From NCBI RefSeq assembly GCF_003668575.1, contig NZ_RCVZ01000001.1, positions 372,001 to 436,000 of the forward strand: a stretch of 64,000 nucleotides of DNA, read 5' to 3'. Positions 1-8,182 of the stretch are shown piece by piece. The DNA is from Falsibacillus albus (GTDB taxonomy: Bacteria; Bacillota; Bacilli; Bacillales; DSM-25281). Below the pieces are notes generated by a model, which did not search any database, was not told the DNA's origin, and saw only the letters and a list, made by a program, of their open reading frames with translations. A program made the position numbers and the translations under genes. Position 1 is the stretch's first letter. The number at the start of each line of letters is the position of its first letter.

Positions 1-438
1 ACATTGGCATCCATGGGTGTCCAACATATTGATATCGCAAATCGTACGAAAGAAAAAGCGCAGTCACTGATTGAAAACTGTCCTTTTACAATCCAGTCGT
101 CTGCGTTATCAATTGAGGAAGCTGCCGGGCAATTGGAGAAATATTCAGCAGTCATTCAAACGACTTCCATCGGAATGCATCCCAATACTGAAGAAGTGCC
201 GTTAAAGCTGGACCGGTTAAAGGCAGGCACCTTCGTATCCGATATCATATACAACCCCCTGGAAACTCTGTTTCTTTCACAGGCTAAAAAGAAAGGCGCC
301 ATCATTCAAAATGGGGTTGGAATGTTCGTAAACCAAGGCGCCGTAGCATTTAATTTATGGACAAAGAAAAATCCGAACATACAATCAATGAAAAATATTG
401 TATTAGATAAATTAGGAGGTACACATGTTAACAGGTAA
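1..438 (+). CDS. aroE: Shikimate 5-dehydrogenase, C-terminal part (5' end outside window)
   Basis: Reduces 3-dehydroshikimate to shikimate with NADPH, the fourth step of chorismate and aromatic amino acid synthesis, in the cytosol. Only about the last 145 residues are present; the reading frame is open at base 1. Visible family motifs are the NADP-binding NRTKEKA near the start, TTSIGM around residue 57, DIIYNP and then NGVGMFVNQGA near the end, in the normal order, so nothing suggests a broken gene. The last 14 bases overlap the next gene, whose ribosome binding site (aggaggt) lies inside aroE, which points to translational coupling in the aroE-yqeI-nadD-yqeK-rsfS-yqeM operon. Confidence 0.95.
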   Translation, partial: TLASMGVQHIDIANRTKEKAQSLIENCPFTIQSSALSIEEAAGQLEKYSAVIQTTSIGMHPNTEEVPLKLDRLKAGTFVSDIIYNPLETLFLSQAKKKGAIIQNGVGMFVNQGAVAFNLWTKKNPNIQSMKNIVLDKLGGTHVNR

Positions 439-715
439 GCAAAAGAGATTTCTACGTTCAAAAGCACATCATTTAAACCCGATCTTCCAAGTAGGAAAGG
501 GCGGGGTAAATGAAAATATGGTAAAACAAATTTCAGAAGCGCTGGAAGCTAGAGAGTTGATTAAAGTCAGCGTCCTTCAAAATTGCGAAGAAGACCGCGA
601 CACTGTCGGCGAATCTTTGAAAAAAGGCGCTGGCGCAGAACTGGTTCAAATCATCGGGAACACCATTGTCCTGTACAAGGAATCCAAAGAAAATAAACAA
701 ATACAACTTCCATAA
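425..715 (+). CDS. yqeI: CRM-domain RNA-binding protein YhbY/YqeI
   Basis: Small (96 aa) protein that is one CRM (YhbY) domain, a fold that binds RNA and is linked to 50S ribosome assembly in bacteria. The signature VGKGGV is at residues 22-27, followed by the helix-strand pattern ending in NTIVLYKES. The ATG at 425 follows AGGAGGT at ideal distance and lies within aroE. The length is that of the family. The neighbour rsfS, another ribosome-associated factor, supports a ribosome role. The exact RNA target is not visible from sequence. Confidence 0.93.
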   Translation: MLTGKQKRFLRSKAHHLNPIFQVGKGGVNENMVKQISEALEARELIKVSVLQNCEEDRDTVGESLKKGAGAELVQIIGNTIVLYKESKENKQIQLP

Positions 716-727
716 GGATGTTTTAAA

Positions 728-1297
728 ATGAAAAAGAGAGTGGGAATATTGGGAGGGACATTCAATCCTCCTCATTTGGGCCATTTAATCATTGCGAATG
801 AAGTGTATCAGGAGTTGGAGCTGGATGAGGTAAGATTCATGCCTAATCATGAACCCCCTCATAAAAAGGAATCGGGTGTTATCTCCGGTAAACATCGCAT
901 TGAAATGCTTAGGATTGCCATTAAGGACCACCCGGCATTTTCAATCGAACCTATCGAGCTGGAACGGAAAGGGAAGTCGTTTTCGTTCGATACGATTCAG
1001 CTGCTGAAGTCCAGGGAGCCGGAAACGGAATTCTTCTTCATCATCGGTGCGGATATGATCGAATATTTACCGAAATGGCATAAAATTGAGGAGCTTATCG
1101 AGATGGTGCAGTTTGTCGGTGTGGGTCGTCCTGAATATTCCCAAGTAACCGAATACCCTGTACTGCTGATTGATATACCGGAAATCGACATATCTTCGAC
1201 CGTGATACGCGGAAGGATTCAAGAGAGAAAAAGCGTTCAATATTTAGTCCCGGAACAAGTGATTTCGTATATTGAGGAGAAGAGCTTATATGAATAA
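728..1297 (+). CDS. nadD: Nicotinate-nucleotide adenylyltransferase
   Basis: Transfers AMP from ATP to nicotinate mononucleotide to make deamido-NAD, a shared step of de novo and salvage NAD synthesis. The 189-residue protein has the nucleotidyltransferase signature GGTFNPPHLGH at residues 9-19 (the T/HxGH ATP site) and the second ATP motif ISSTVIRGRI near residue 157. The start at 728 follows an AAGGATG-type ribosome binding site 12 bases after yqeI. Its stop (1295-1297) overlaps the ATG of yqeK, the usual Bacillus arrangement. Confidence 0.97.
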   Translation: MKKRVGILGGTFNPPHLGHLIIANEVYQELELDEVRFMPNHEPPHKKESGVISGKHRIEMLRIAIKDHPAFSIEPIELERKGKSFSFDTIQLLKSREPETEFFFIIGADMIEYLPKWHKIEELIEMVQFVGVGRPEYSQVTEYPVLLIDIPEIDISSTVIRGRIQERKSVQYLVPEQVISYIEEKSLYE

Positions 1298-1862
1298 GGA
1301 ACGTGCCTTGCGAATTGTTAAAGAACAGATAACGGAACATAGATATCAGCATACACTCGGTGTCGTTCAAGCAGCGATAAAGCTTGCAGAGAGGTTCGGA
1401 GCCGATGTGGAAAAAGCAGAGCAGGCGGCCATTTTCCATGATTATGCCAAGTTCAGGTCAAAGGAAGAAATGCGGGATATCATTCGATCACAAAAAATGG
1501 ATCCCAAGCTTTTGGATCATAATGAAGAACTCTGGCATGCACCAGTGGGGGCTTACCTGGTGAAACATGAAGCCGGAGTCGAGGATGAAGAGGTTCTTGA
1601 TGCCATTCGCTTCCATACCTCAGGCAGGGTGGGAATGACACTTCTAGAAAAGGTTGTGTACCTGGCCGATTATATTGAACCTGGGCGGCATTTTCCAGGT
1701 GTGGAGGAAGTAAGGGAGATAGCAGAAAAAGATCTGGATGCCGCGCTGATTGCTTCCATTCGGAATACGATGTTATTTTTATTAAAGAAAAATCAGGCAA
1801 TCTTTCCTGACACAGTCGAAACATATAATGATCTGATTTTCAATAAAGGTGGGAATATTTAA
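1290..1862 (+). CDS. yqeK: HD-domain hydrolase YqeK (symmetrical Ap4A hydrolase family)
   Basis: A 190-residue HD-superfamily metal phosphohydrolase. Members of this family cleave diadenosine tetraphosphate to two ADP. Metal ligands are visible as H in YQHTLG, the HD pair in AIFHDYAKF, then HAPVGAYLVKHE, IRFHTS and a final Asp in VYLADYIEPGR. An upstream in-frame TTG at 1272 exists, but the ATG at 1290 has GAGGAGA 10 bases ahead and overlaps the end of nadD, so it is preferred. The stop overlaps the start of rsfS by one base. Confidence 0.92.
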   Translation: MNKERALRIVKEQITEHRYQHTLGVVQAAIKLAERFGADVEKAEQAAIFHDYAKFRSKEEMRDIIRSQKMDPKLLDHNEELWHAPVGAYLVKHEAGVEDEEVLDAIRFHTSGRVGMTLLEKVVYLADYIEPGRHFPGVEEVREIAEKDLDAALIASIRNTMLFLLKKNQAIFPDTVETYNDLIFNKGGNI

Positions 1863-2215
1863 TGAGCAAAGAACTTTTATATGCAGCTGTAAAAGCGGCA
1901 GATGATAAGCGGGCAGAAGACCTTGTAGTCCTAAATATGAAAGGGATATCGTTAATCGCCGATTATTTCTTGATCTGTCACGGAAACTCGGACAAACAGG
2001 TGCAGGCAATCGCCCGTGAAATCAAAGAAAAGGCACACGAAAATGGATATGATGTAAAGAGATTGGAAGGGTTTGACGATGCAAGATGGGTGCTTGTTGA
2101 TTTAGGGGACATTGTGGCCCATATTTTCCATCGTGATGAAAGAAACTATTACAACCTTGAACGCTTGTGGGGGGATGCTCCACAGGAAGATATTCAAGGT
2201 GTATTGAATCAATGA
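1862..2215 (+). CDS. rsfS: Ribosome silencing factor RsfS
   Basis: A 117-residue RsfS/Iojap/YqeL-family protein. Members bind ribosomal protein uL14 on the 50S subunit and block joining with the 30S, saving energy in starvation. Family features seen here are the segment with KGISLIADYFLICHGNS, the motif DARWVLVDLGDIVAHIF and the C-terminal FHRDERNYYNLERLWGDA. It starts in the stop codon of yqeK and its own stop overlaps the ATG of yqeM, so the three genes are translationally linked. Confidence 0.95.
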   Translation: MSKELLYAAVKAADDKRAEDLVVLNMKGISLIADYFLICHGNSDKQVQAIAREIKEKAHENGYDVKRLEGFDDARWVLVDLGDIVAHIFHRDERNYYNLERLWGDAPQEDIQGVLNQ

Positions 2216-2964
2216 GCTACAGTCGCTTTGCATATGTCTACGATTTTTTAATGAAAGATATGCCTTACAGCCAATGGATGGAATTGGTCCGGGAAAAGCA
2301 GACCCAATATGAAGTGAATGGCGATCGGGTACTTGATTTGGGTTGTGGGACTGGTGAACTATCCATTGGCCTTGCAGAAATGGGTTATGACGTAACCGGT
2401 GTTGATCTATCCGAAGATATGCTGATGGTCGCCAAGGATAAAGCAGAAAACAGCAATGTTGCAATCTCATTCTATCATCAGGATATGTCGGAAATCGAAG
2501 GCCTCGGATTGTATGACGTTATTACAATTTTTTGTGATTCGCTTTGCTATTTAACCGAGCAGGATCAAGTGCGCCGGACATTCAACAAAGCATTTGAACA
2601 TCTCAAATCCGGGGGTCTCTTTCTATTCGATGTTCACTCCATATATAAAATGACCCAGATATTCATGAATCAGACGTTTGCATTAAATGATGAAGAAGTT
2701 TCTTATATTTGGAATTGCTTCCCAGGGGAAGCTCCAAATTCCGTCGAACATGATCTAACTTTTTTTGTCGAAGAAGAATCTGGTTATTATTCAAGATTTG
2801 ATGAATTTCATACGCAAAGGACTTATCCGGTTATCCAACTGGAGAAATGGCTGAATGAAGAAGGCTTCCTTGTTCATGAAGTGCTAGGGGATTTCTCCGG
2901 AGCATCTTATACGGAATTAAGCGAAAGAATCTTTTTCATTTGCCAAAAGAAAACGGCGGCTTGA
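2212..2964 (+). CDS. yqeM: SAM-dependent class I methyltransferase YqeM
   Basis: A 250-residue Rossmann-fold methyltransferase with a clear SAM-binding motif I, VLDLGCGTGELS (about residues 41-52), and the acidic loop GVDLSEDML. It matches B. subtilis YqeM by position and length; the substrate is not established and cannot be read from the sequence. The ATG at 2212 overlaps the rsfS stop. An in-frame start at 2167 would overlap rsfS by 16 codons and has no advantage. The terminator at 2951-2985 begins inside the last codons, so this gene ends the operon. Confidence 0.9.
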   Translation: MSYSRFAYVYDFLMKDMPYSQWMELVREKQTQYEVNGDRVLDLGCGTGELSIGLAEMGYDVTGVDLSEDMLMVAKDKAENSNVAISFYHQDMSEIEGLGLYDVITIFCDSLCYLTEQDQVRRTFNKAFEHLKSGGLFLFDVHSIYKMTQIFMNQTFALNDEEVSYIWNCFPGEAPNSVEHDLTFFVEEESGYYSRFDEFHTQRTYPVIQLEKWLNEEGFLVHEVLGDFSGASYTELSERIFFICQKKTAA

Positions 2965-2985
2965 GATAATCAGGCCGCCGTTTTT
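2951..2985 (+). terminator. Terminator of the aroE-yqeM operon
   Basis: AAACGGCGGC pairs with GCCGCCGTTT and is followed by a run of T. The left arm includes the last sense codons of yqeM. Confidence 0.9.
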
Positions 2986-2989
2986 CATT

Positions 2990-3080
2990 CGAAAAGGCTT
3001 TTTTCATAAGGATTGTTGTAAAATATTAATGCCGATTTTAGCGCGAAAATAGATGATTAGCGCGTTAAACATAGGATTCA
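2990..3080 (-). repeat. Extension of the GCTCTTTTC inverted-repeat element, copy 1
   Basis: Read on the minus strand, this stretch aligns with about 90 bases that follow the second element copy at 33297-33390: both run through a variable part, then CTAAAATCGGCATTA or TTAAAATCGGTATTA, and on to an ...ACAATCCTTATGAAAAAAGCC type end. It therefore belongs to the same dispersed repeat as the core at 3081-3176. Confidence 0.6.
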
Positions 3081-3176
3081 GGCTCTTTTCTCGCTAATTA
3101 CGCCATTTTATAGGTGGAAAATTGGATATACAACCCTATTTTAATTGCTAAAGCAACAAAGTTTGAGAAAAGAGCC
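3081..3176 (-). repeat. Dispersed element with terminal inverted repeats, copy 1
   Basis: A 96-bp element bounded by GGCTCTTTTCTC (3081-3092) and its perfect complement GAGAAAAGAGCC (3165-3176). It lies in inverse orientation to copies at 33199-33296 and 63259-63346; the minus-strand text CTCAAACTTTGTTG matches CTCATACTTTGTTG of the other copies. It encodes no protein, is too small for an insertion sequence, and fills the gap between yqeM and comER. Confidence 0.75.
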
Positions 3177-3254
3177 TTTCTAAAAGAATGTTGTTTTTTT
3201 ATGTTTTGGAAGAGGAAATCCAATGAATGTGTCGAAATAAGAAAGAAACCCTCT

Positions 3255-4076
3255 TTAATTTCCAAATTGGTTATAGACCCTTTCCAGATCCTCCTTGAAT
3301 TTATCATGCGTCGCTTGAAATAGTTTCTCAAACACATCGTCAATTCCGTACTCAAGAATTTTTATGCCTTCCCCGGTGATGCCTCCCTTTACGCAAACCT
3401 TCTCTTGAAGCGTTGGCAGCGTGTAAAATCCTTTTTTTAGAAGCTCCCCAAGCCCAACCAGCATTTCACCAGCAAGGGTGGTCGCTGTCTCACGATCGAT
3501 TTCTGTTTCATTTACCGCCCCATCAATAAACCTTTGCGTCAAGTAACTGAAGAAAGCCGGTCCGCAGCTTACGATGTCAGAAGAAACCCTCGTGATATTA
3601 TCTTCAATGATAATCGGTTTCGAGATGAAAGAAAATAAATTGAAGATATATTCCTTCCATCTCCCCTCGCATTTATTTCCATATGTGATCAGTGATACAC
3701 CTGCAAGAGCCCGGTTTGTAATACTGGGAATTGCCCGGACACAAGAGCAGTTTACTTTAGACTCCAGTTGCCCGACTGATACCGGGCTTGTAATGGAGAC
3801 CAAACACTTTTCTTCAGAGAAAGATGAAGAGTATTTGTCCAATAATGGATATATATCATGTGGTTTTACACAAATGAAAATTAAATCAGCGTTTTTTATT
3901 GTCTCGGCAATGGACGCGGTTACCTGAAGCTCATTGAATTTTTTTTGCAGCCGCTGTGCTTTTTCAAGGGTACGGTTGGTTGCGATAATGGCTGAAGGAG
4001 AAATTGCTTTGCCTTCAATAAAGGCTTCTGTCAATATACTTCCCATATTCCCAGTCCCAATCATCCCAATTTTCAA
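3255..4076 (-). CDS. comER: ComER, pyrroline-5-carboxylate-reductase-like protein of the comE locus
   Basis: A 273-residue NADP-dependent oxidoreductase of the ProC/F420-reductase superfamily. The dinucleotide-binding GTGNMG is at residues 7-12, and FICVKPHDIYPLL and the C-terminal helical dimerisation region (VKGGITGEGIKILE) resemble proline synthesis reductases. In B. subtilis comER is transcribed away from comEA and is not needed for competence; in B. cereus a comER gene has been tied to sporulation and biofilm. The gene is divergent from comEA with about 80 bp between starts. The ATG at 4074-4076 has GGAGGGATG just ahead. Whether it has proline biosynthetic activity is unknown. Confidence 0.9.
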   Translation of the reverse strand: MKIGMIGTGNMGSILTEAFIEGKAISPSAIIATNRTLEKAQRLQKKFNELQVTASIAETIKNADLIFICVKPHDIYPLLDKYSSSFSEEKCLVSITSPVSVGQLESKVNCSCVRAIPSITNRALAGVSLITYGNKCEGRWKEYIFNLFSFISKPIIIEDNITRVSSDIVSCGPAFFSYLTQRFIDGAVNETEIDRETATTLAGEMLVGLGELLKKGFYTLPTLQEKVCVKGGITGEGIKILEYGIDDVFEKLFQATHDKFKEDLERVYNQFGN

Positions 4077-4158
4077 TCTGCATCCCTCCTCCGTGTTACA
4101 AAGTTACTCATAAAACCATATGACCAAATGAAAATAATTATTCATAGAAGAGGTGAGC

Positions 4159-4770
4159 GTGATCAAACGGTTTATTTTAGATAACAAGCAATATCTAGTC
4201 CTGATCGGAGGAATCATCTGTGTTTTGTCGGTGATTTTTTTGAAATCAATGTTGGTTCCGCTGCCGTCAGGTGAAATGGCTGATATTGGGCAAGAAAGAG
4301 CTGCACATGCAGAGAATACACCGAAAAAAGTTGGAGTGGACAATGAAAGTGAAAAATTGATCGCTGCTGATATTAAAGGTGCTGTGCAAAAACCCGGAGT
4401 TTATTTTCTGAAACAAGGGTTGCGGGTGAAGGATCTTGTTGTGAAAGCGGGAGGATTTACACCGGAGGCTGATCGGACACAAATAAATATGGCACAGATC
4501 ATACAGGATGAGATGATGATTTACATTCCAGAAAAAGGCGAAGTAAAGAGCGGTGCGAATGACCCTACTGTTCAAAATCGGAAAGTAAGCATTAACAGAT
4601 CTTCGGTGGAGGAATTGGAAAATCTTCCAGGTATCGGTCCAGGTAAGGCGCAGAGGATCATTGATTATCGAGCAGAAAATGGAGGGTTTAAAAAACTTGA
4701 GGATTTGAAAAACATATCGGGCATTGGTGAAAAAACTTTTGAGAAATTAAAAGAGTTCATTTCTTTATAA
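4159..4770 (+). CDS. comEA: Competence protein ComEA, DNA receptor
   Basis: Membrane-anchored double-stranded DNA receptor for transformation. Residues about 11-30 form one N-terminal membrane segment, followed by a polar linker, an SLBB-type domain (DIKGAVQKPGVYFL...YIPEKGE) and a C-terminal helix-hairpin-helix pair (LENLPGIGPGKAQRI and LKNISGIGEKTFEKL) that binds DNA. Two in-frame GTG codons could start it: 4153 lies inside the AGAGGTGA ribosome binding site, so 4159 is preferred. It is followed by comEB and comEC as in B. subtilis, giving a complete-looking late competence locus. Confidence 0.93.
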   Translation: MIKRFILDNKQYLVLIGGIICVLSVIFLKSMLVPLPSGEMADIGQERAAHAENTPKKVGVDNESEKLIAADIKGAVQKPGVYFLKQGLRVKDLVVKAGGFTPEADRTQINMAQIIQDEMMIYIPEKGEVKSGANDPTVQNRKVSINRSSVEELENLPGIGPGKAQRIIDYRAENGGFKKLEDLKNISGIGEKTFEKLKEFISL

Positions 4771-4834
4771 TCAATTGAGATTCTTTGCAAAAGTAGCTAA
4801 ACTAAAAAAAGATAAGGCAAAGGAGCGATGTTCA

Positions 4835-5392
4835 ATGGAAAGGATATCATGGAATCAATATTTCATGGCTCAAAGCCAATTGTTGTCATTAAGAAGTACG
4901 TGTACAAGGCTATCGGTAGGGGCAACGATTGTCAGGGATAAACGGATAATAGCAGGCGGTTACAACGGCTCGATCGCCGGTGGTGATCATTGCATCGATC
5001 AAGGGTGTTATGTGATTGATAATCATTGTGTAAGGACCATTCATGCAGAAATGAATGCATTGCTGCAATGTGCCAAATTTGGAGTCCCGACCGCTGAAGC
5101 TGAAATTTATGTCACTCATTTTCCATGTCTTCAATGCTGTAAGGCGATCATTCAGGCCGGGATCAAAAAAATATACTATGCCAATGATTATAAGAACCAC
5201 CCGTATGCAGAAGAGTTGTTTCAGCAAGCGGATGTACAAGTTGAATATGTACCATATGATATAAATTTCATTGATCCAAAGTCCGATCAAAAACGGCGGC
5301 TGGTGGAAGAGCTCATACATAGATTAGAGGCATCCAATTTGGGAGATGAAGAAGTGGCCGAAATGAAAAATGCAGCACATGCACTATTCTGA
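4835..5392 (+). CDS. comEB: Deoxycytidylate (dCMP) deaminase family protein ComEB
   Basis: A 185-residue zinc-dependent deaminase that would convert dCMP to dUMP for thymidylate synthesis. Zinc and catalytic residues are visible in HAEMNALLQ and PCLQCC, with further Cys/His residues in CIDQGCYVIDNHCVRTIHAE as in ComEB-type dCMP deaminases. The ATG at 4835 has AAGGAG nine bases ahead; an earlier in-frame start at 4775 would add an atypical lysine-rich tail. The gene sits between comEA and comEC, though in B. subtilis comEB itself is dispensable for transformation. It ends 5 bp before comEC. Confidence 0.93.
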   Translation: MERISWNQYFMAQSQLLSLRSTCTRLSVGATIVRDKRIIAGGYNGSIAGGDHCIDQGCYVIDNHCVRTIHAEMNALLQCAKFGVPTAEAEIYVTHFPCLQCCKAIIQAGIKKIYYANDYKNHPYAEELFQQADVQVEYVPYDINFIDPKSDQKRRLVEELIHRLEASNLGDEEVAEMKNAAHALF

Positions 5393-5397
5393 GCCTT

Positions 5398-7695
5398 ATG
5401 CTTAAAGGGTTTTGGTTTGTATGTTTTTTAGCCTGTGCTGCAGGCGTAATGCTTTCAATTGAATTGAAATGGGCAGGGGGTCTGGCCGTCATCTGTTTGA
5501 TTGTTTTTCTGAGGAAAAACCGAAGGCCATTCCTTCTGATCATACCCCCATTGATCTTTACATCATTTTATTTTGTGGGATTAAACGCCAAAAATGGCAA
5601 CAGAACCATTTATCAAGAAAGTGAACAAACTTTGACCATCCATCTTTCCTCTCCCCCTGTCATAGACGGAAACCGGCTTACAGCAATAATCACGGCCAAT
5701 GGGGGAGAAAAACTTCTTTTACGATACACCATCCCTTCCCTGAAAGAAAAACAGGAACTCCTTCGTCATTTTCTTCCCAGTCACAATTATGTCATGGTTG
5801 GGCAGCTTGTCCTCCCATCTGAAAATCGTAATTTCAACACCTTTAATTATCGGGATTACTTGAACGCCCGTCACATTCATTGGATTTTTCAACCGGAAAT
5901 GATCGATCTCCATCATTCATCAAAACGGTCCATCAGTTTTTCAGGCATCCTCTTAACATGGAGAATACGATTGCTGAAGCATATAGATCATGATTTCAAA
6001 GAAAATACTGCATATTATTTAAAAGCGCTTCTTTTAGGAGATAAAAATGACTTTCCAGAAGAGGTGTATGACGCATTCAGAACGCTGGGCATCGTTCATC
6101 TGCTGGCGATATCAGGGCTTCACGCAGGGGTGATAGCAACTGGCTGTTTTGCCATTTTTATGCGGTTGGGCATGACAAAGGAGAGGGCGATTTTACTTCT
6201 TTCACTTTTCCTGCCGATTTATGCATTCCTCGCAGGGGGGAATCCCCCTGTCATGAGGGCGGTTTTTATGATTTTTCTGATTATGGCTTCCAGATTTCTG
6301 CCCGGAAAATATGCAATGGTTGATACAGTCAGTTTGAGTGCCGTTTTCTTCATCCTCAATGATCCGTATATCATTTTGAATACAGGCTTTCAGCTCTCCT
6401 ACGCAGTCTGCTTTTCGTTGGCCTTTTCACAAAAGATTTTCTCCAGGAGCAATCATTTGATTTCCAAATTACTCCACATATCCTTTGTCTGTCAAATCGT
6501 GACCTTCCCCTTTTTGATGTACCAATTTTATCAAGTGTCCCTCCTAGGATTCATCGTGAATGCTGTCTATGTTCCTTATTTTTCTTTCCTTGTTCTCCCC
6601 GTGTGTTTTTTAGACTTTTTTCTCTCGTACTTATCACCTCGGCTCCAACCATCTATAGACCAATCTCTATCATGGATTCTTACCATCGTGGAGCATACAG
6701 CTTTGTTTCTTGAAAAGATCCCCCATGCAGCGTTGGTCACCGGACGGCCTGGGCGATATGCGTTAATTCTTATGTTTGTACTAATGGTTCTGGGATTTAA
6801 ATTTCTTGAAAGTGGAGGGTCTTATAAAAAATATTTGGTGTCAGCGGTGTTTGTGATGGCAGCAGCCATAGGAGTGAAAGGACTATCTCCTCACGGAAGC
6901 GTGACGTTCATAGATATTGGACAAGGAGACAGTATATTGATACAACTGCCTTTTCAACAAGGAACCTATTTGATCGATACCGGAGGTGAAATGGAGTTCC
7001 CGGTTGAAGAGTGGGAAAGGAGAAGCAAACATTTCTCGATAGGGAAGGATATCCTGCTGCCGACATTGAAAAGCAAAGGGATCACAAGGATAAATAAACT
7101 TATTTTGACACATAGCGACATGGATCATATCGGTACTGTATTCGATATGATGGGAGAAATAATAATAGATGAAATCATCATCTCTCCTAATTCGGATACC
7201 AAGCCCCTGATGAGGGATATTGTGCACAAGGCAATTCAAATTGGCATTCCTGTCGTTGAAGCAGAAACAGCAAAAAAATGGCAGGTAGGGGATTGTTCAT
7301 TCATGCTCATTCCTCCTCCGGATAAAGTTTATGAAGGGAATAATGATTCGCTGGTTCTCCTTGCAGATATGGGCGGGCTTAAGTGGATATTCACGGGAGA
7401 TCTTGAAGAAAGAGGTGAGAAGGAGCTGCTGGCACGCTATAGAATAGATGCAGACGTATTGAAGGTTGGCCATCATGGAAGTGAAACGTCTACTTCAGAT
7501 GATTTTTTAGACGGGATCAGTCCCAAGATCGCAGTCATTTCCGTCGGGAAAAACAACCGCTACGGGCATCCTGACCCTTCAATCATCCAGAAATTAGAGG
7601 AAAGGCATATAAAGATATATCGAACGGATCAAATGGGGGCAATTGAATATGTATTTAAAAAGAATAAAGGAACCTTTGCCACGGTTTTTCCATAG
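5398..7695 (+). CDS. comEC: ComEC/Rec2-type DNA channel protein
   Basis: Polytopic membrane protein (765 aa) thought to form the channel that takes single-stranded transforming DNA across the membrane. N-terminal hydrophobic helices lead into an OB-like extracellular domain, then the competence domain core (LLAISGLHAGVIATG, about residue 238 on) with many membrane helices. The C-terminal third is a metallo-beta-lactamase domain with THSDMDHIGT and VGHHGSET, the proposed nuclease that degrades the non-transforming strand; its metal ligands look intact. No strong ribosome binding site precedes 5398, so translation may depend on coupling to comEB. Confidence 0.94.
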   Translation: MLKGFWFVCFLACAAGVMLSIELKWAGGLAVICLIVFLRKNRRPFLLIIPPLIFTSFYFVGLNAKNGNRTIYQESEQTLTIHLSSPPVIDGNRLTAIITANGGEKLLLRYTIPSLKEKQELLRHFLPSHNYVMVGQLVLPSENRNFNTFNYRDYLNARHIHWIFQPEMIDLHHSSKRSISFSGILLTWRIRLLKHIDHDFKENTAYYLKALLLGDKNDFPEEVYDAFRTLGIVHLLAISGLHAGVIATGCFAIFMRLGMTKERAILLLSLFLPIYAFLAGGNPPVMRAVFMIFLIMASRFLPGKYAMVDTVSLSAVFFILNDPYIILNTGFQLSYAVCFSLAFSQKIFSRSNHLISKLLHISFVCQIVTFPFLMYQFYQVSLLGFIVNAVYVPYFSFLVLPVCFLDFFLSYLSPRLQPSIDQSLSWILTIVEHTALFLEKIPHAALVTGRPGRYALILMFVLMVLGFKFLESGGSYKKYLVSAVFVMAAAIGVKGLSPHGSVTFIDIGQGDSILIQLPFQQGTYLIDTGGEMEFPVEEWERRSKHFSIGKDILLPTLKSKGITRINKLILTHSDMDHIGTVFDMMGEIIIDEIIISPNSDTKPLMRDIVHKAIQIGIPVVEAETAKKWQVGDCSFMLIPPPDKVYEGNNDSLVLLADMGGLKWIFTGDLEERGEKELLARYRIDADVLKVGHHGSETSTSDDFLDGISPKIAVISVGKNNRYGHPDPSIIQKLEERHIKIYRTDQMGAIEYVFKKNKGTFATVFP

Positions 7696-7725
7696 GATGT
7701 AATATCTCAAATGAAAAAATCCATG

Positions 7726-7753
7726 AAAAAGGGAATCTGTTTAACAGACTCCC
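7726..7753 (-). terminator. Terminator of yqzM
   Basis: On the minus strand GGGAGTCTGTT pairs with AACAGATTCCC and is followed by TTTTT. It also lies 31 bp past comEC and could slow transcription from that side, though there is no T run on the plus strand. Confidence 0.65.
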
Positions 7754-7771
7754 AGGCGCTTTCATTAGCCA

Positions 7772-7906
7772 TTAAGAACCAATGTATTTGATCACAGTGG
7801 CAATGATGAACATAAGCGTAAAGAAACCGAATGAAACTCCAAAACCAACACCTGATTCGACCGCGTCGTTTGTTTTGGACTGCACATTTTTTTCAAACTC
7901 GTTCAC
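7772..7906 (-). CDS. yqzM: YqzM family small membrane protein
   Basis: A 44-residue protein read from GTG at 7906 with AGGAGGGGT upstream. It begins MNEFEKNVQSKTNDAVESG and continues into one hydrophobic helix ending IATVIKYIGS. This closely matches what I recall of B. subtilis YqzM, which is found at the same place between comEC and holA on the opposite strand. Its function is not known to me. It is easy to miss because it is short and starts with GTG. Confidence 0.9.
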   Translation of the reverse strand: MNEFEKNVQSKTNDAVESGVGFGVSFGFFTLMFIIATVIKYIGS

Positions 7907-7979
7907 AAGTACCCCTCCTATTTCCTTTTTAGTATAGACGATTCAAAAAAAAAAATCTACAATTCATCGTCCATTTTCC

Positions 7980-8135
7980 TATAATGACAAGAGTTGTCAC
8001 CTATAGATTGGTGATGTTGGGTGACAATAAGATTAAGTTGCAATCGTCTATGGGTGAGTATCCTAGGCCTCATCTATAGACGTTCATTATAGATCCAGGG
8101 ATTGGCAAACTTTGAGAGGCGGCCGATCCCTACTA
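7980..8135 (+). ncRNA. Candidate structured RNA: three consecutive hairpins ahead of holA
   Basis: A TATAAT hexamer at 7980-7985 (weak -35 match) is followed by three stem-loops in a row: TTGTCACC (7994-8001) with GGTGACAA (about 8020-8027); CGTCTAT (8046-8052) with ATAGACG (8076-8082), extended by TGAG/CTCA inside; and GGGATTGGC (about 8098-8106) with GCCGATCCC (8122-8130). The first left arm can alternatively pair with GACAA just upstream (GACAAGAGTTGTC, 7986-7998), a mutually exclusive fold. None has a terminator T run. I recognise no known riboswitch or leader motif. It may be a holA leader or an independent small RNA. Confidence 0.35.
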
Positions 8136-8182
8136 AACCTTGTCAAAACCCGTCAGCTTCTTTACGATAGAGGTAAGAAAAT

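Noticed and set aside
3114-3323. 69-codon frame overlapping the 3' end of comER
   Set aside because: It starts inside an inverted-repeat element and is antisense to comER; no ribosome binding site.
8009-8080. Possible 22-codon peptide (GTG ATG TTG GGT...) in the holA leader
   Set aside because: No ribosome binding site; the sequence is better explained by stem-loop structure.
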